Of a DNA stretch of 5,823 bases, positions 5,118 to 5,823 are shown one piece after another. The notes under the pieces were generated by a model that saw only the letters and a list, made by a program, of their open reading frames with translations, was not told where the DNA came from and did no database searches. This DNA comes from JAPLHV01 sp964464245 (lineage in GTDB: Bacteria > Caldisericota > JANLFM01): positions 1 to 5,823 of the forward strand of contig CAYXFH010000115.1 in NCBI GenBank assembly GCA_964464245.1, written 5' to 3'. How positions within the stretch are numbered: position 1 is the first letter of the stretch; every line of letters starts with the position of its first letter. A program made the position numbers and the translations under genes.

Positions 5118-5823
5118 ATGGAAAAACTAGCGATTGTCAACCTGTTGAAATCTTCCAGCCTGGCCCATCCCAAACTGGAACAGATCGCCGCCAACCTGGC
5201 CGAGCTGGAGGAGGCCGACCTCCGCCGCCTGATTCCCCTGCTGTCCCGCTATGACCCGCTGCTGATTTCCGGCATGGTCAAGACCCAGGCTGAGATCGGC
5301 CGCCTCTTCGCCCAGCAGAAGCTTTCCCTGCAGAAGATGGCCGATCTGGTGGACGCCTCCCGCCGCTACGCCTACCTGGAAACCGCCCCGCTGGAACAGC
5401 AGGACCTCAACCGCACCCTCACCGACGCCCTGCTGATGCTGGAGAGCAAGCTAAAGGAACAGGGGGTGCAGATCCAGGCCGAGTTGGACGACCTGCCCCC
5501 GCTGACCTGCTATCCCGGCCAGTTGGGACAGGTCTGGGTGAATCTGCTCTCCAATGCTGCCGAGGCTCTGGTCGGCCACGGCACGATCCGCGTCTCCTCC
5601 GCCGTGGAGGGGGAGGAGATCGTGGTGCGGATTACGGACGACGGCCCCGGGATCCCGGCTGAATTGGCCCAGAAGGTGTTCGATCCTTTCTACACCACCA
5701 AATCCCGCGGCCAAGGCACCGGCCTCGGCCTGACCATCTGCCGCCGCATCGTGGAGGAAGGCCACGGCGGACGCCTCCTGCTGCAATCCCGCCCGGGAGA
5801 GACCACCTTCGAAGTGAGGATTC
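5118..5823 (+). CDS. Histidine-kinase-like ATPase, C-terminus beyond the window
   Basis: ATG 5118 with SD GAGGG (5106-5110) opens a frame that runs off the window end; 235 residues are seen. The catalytic ATPase domain is complete in its motifs: N box 'QVWVNLLSNAAEAL' with Asn142 and Asn146, G1 'DDGPGIP' (174-180), F box 'FDPFYTTK' (188-195), G2 'GQGTGLGL' (198-205), and the closing 'SRPGETTFEV'. The 'YPGQLGQVWVNLL' form resembles kinases that often carry N-terminal cNMP-binding domains, but here only about 90 helical residues precede. In those the sole histidine is His17 ('SLAHPKL'), which lacks the usual following E/D-x-N/R-T/N-P context, so no standard phosphoacceptor is evident. No membrane segment or sensor domain is seen, so it would be cytosolic. 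Its neighbour two genes upstream carries the receiver it probably controls (inference). Little sequence seems to be missing at the end. Confidence 0.85.
   Translation, partial: MEKLAIVNLLKSSSLAHPKLEQIAANLAELEEADLRRLIPLLSRYDPLLISGMVKTQAEIGRLFAQQKLSLQKMADLVDASRRYAYLETAPLEQQDLNRTLTDALLMLESKLKEQGVQIQAELDDLPPLTCYPGQLGQVWVNLLSNAAEALVGHGTIRVSSAVEGEEIVVRITDDGPGIPAELAQKVFDPFYTTKSRGQGTGLGLTICRRIVEEGHGGRLLLQSRPGETTFEVRI

Noticed and set aside
5451..5786. 111-codon minus-strand frame
   Set aside because: It is antisense to the ATPase domain of the kinase-like gene, whose N, G1, F and G2 boxes are unmistakable on the plus strand.

Overview
The window is bacterial: compact genes, clear Shine-Dalgarno sites, short intergenic gaps and moderately high GC. 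The sequence does not fix the lineage. A dispersed palindromic repeat related to the 'gtcatcctgagcg' type and a mix of ATG starts with strong SD sites would suit Chloroflexota or another environmental phylum, but this is only a weak guess.

Layout. Positions 2-241 are the 3' end of a long-chain AMP-forming acyl-CoA/acyl-ACP synthetase. A gene-free stretch (242-556) follows. It holds an imperfect terminal-inverted-repeat element (287-494) bracketed by a 21-bp direct repeat, and it ends in a second, diverged copy of the synthetase's last 25 codons (557-634). Two small acyl carrier proteins are divergently transcribed (644-889 minus, 1012-1254 plus). The plus-strand ACP leads directly into a PlsC-type acyltransferase (1270-2082). 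An MNT/HEPN toxin-antitoxin-like pair (2144-2731 and 2721-3158) sits behind its own promoter. That promoter carries two equal-architecture 13-bp operator sites spaced 21 bp (two helical turns) apart.

The last block (3248-5823) looks like one operon. Its first gene fuses a CheY-like receiver domain to a GNAT/autoinducer-synthase-fold N-acyltransferase of FeeM type. A SAM methyltransferase and a histidine-kinase-like ATPase follow, the latter cut by the window end. The kinase has good N, G1, F and G2 boxes, but no recognisable phosphoacceptor histidine in the part preceding them.

How it may work together (inference). The synthetase activates a fatty acid and the ACPs carry it. The receiver-fused acyltransferase puts the acyl chain on an amine, probably an amino acid, under phosphorelay control by the adjacent kinase. 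The PlsC enzyme may add a second acyl chain, and the methyltransferase may modify the product. This would be a two-component system whose output is enzymatic synthesis of an acyl-amino-acid lipid or signal rather than transcription. It is the most interesting content of the window. The MNT/HEPN pair looks like an independent module lodged inside the cluster.
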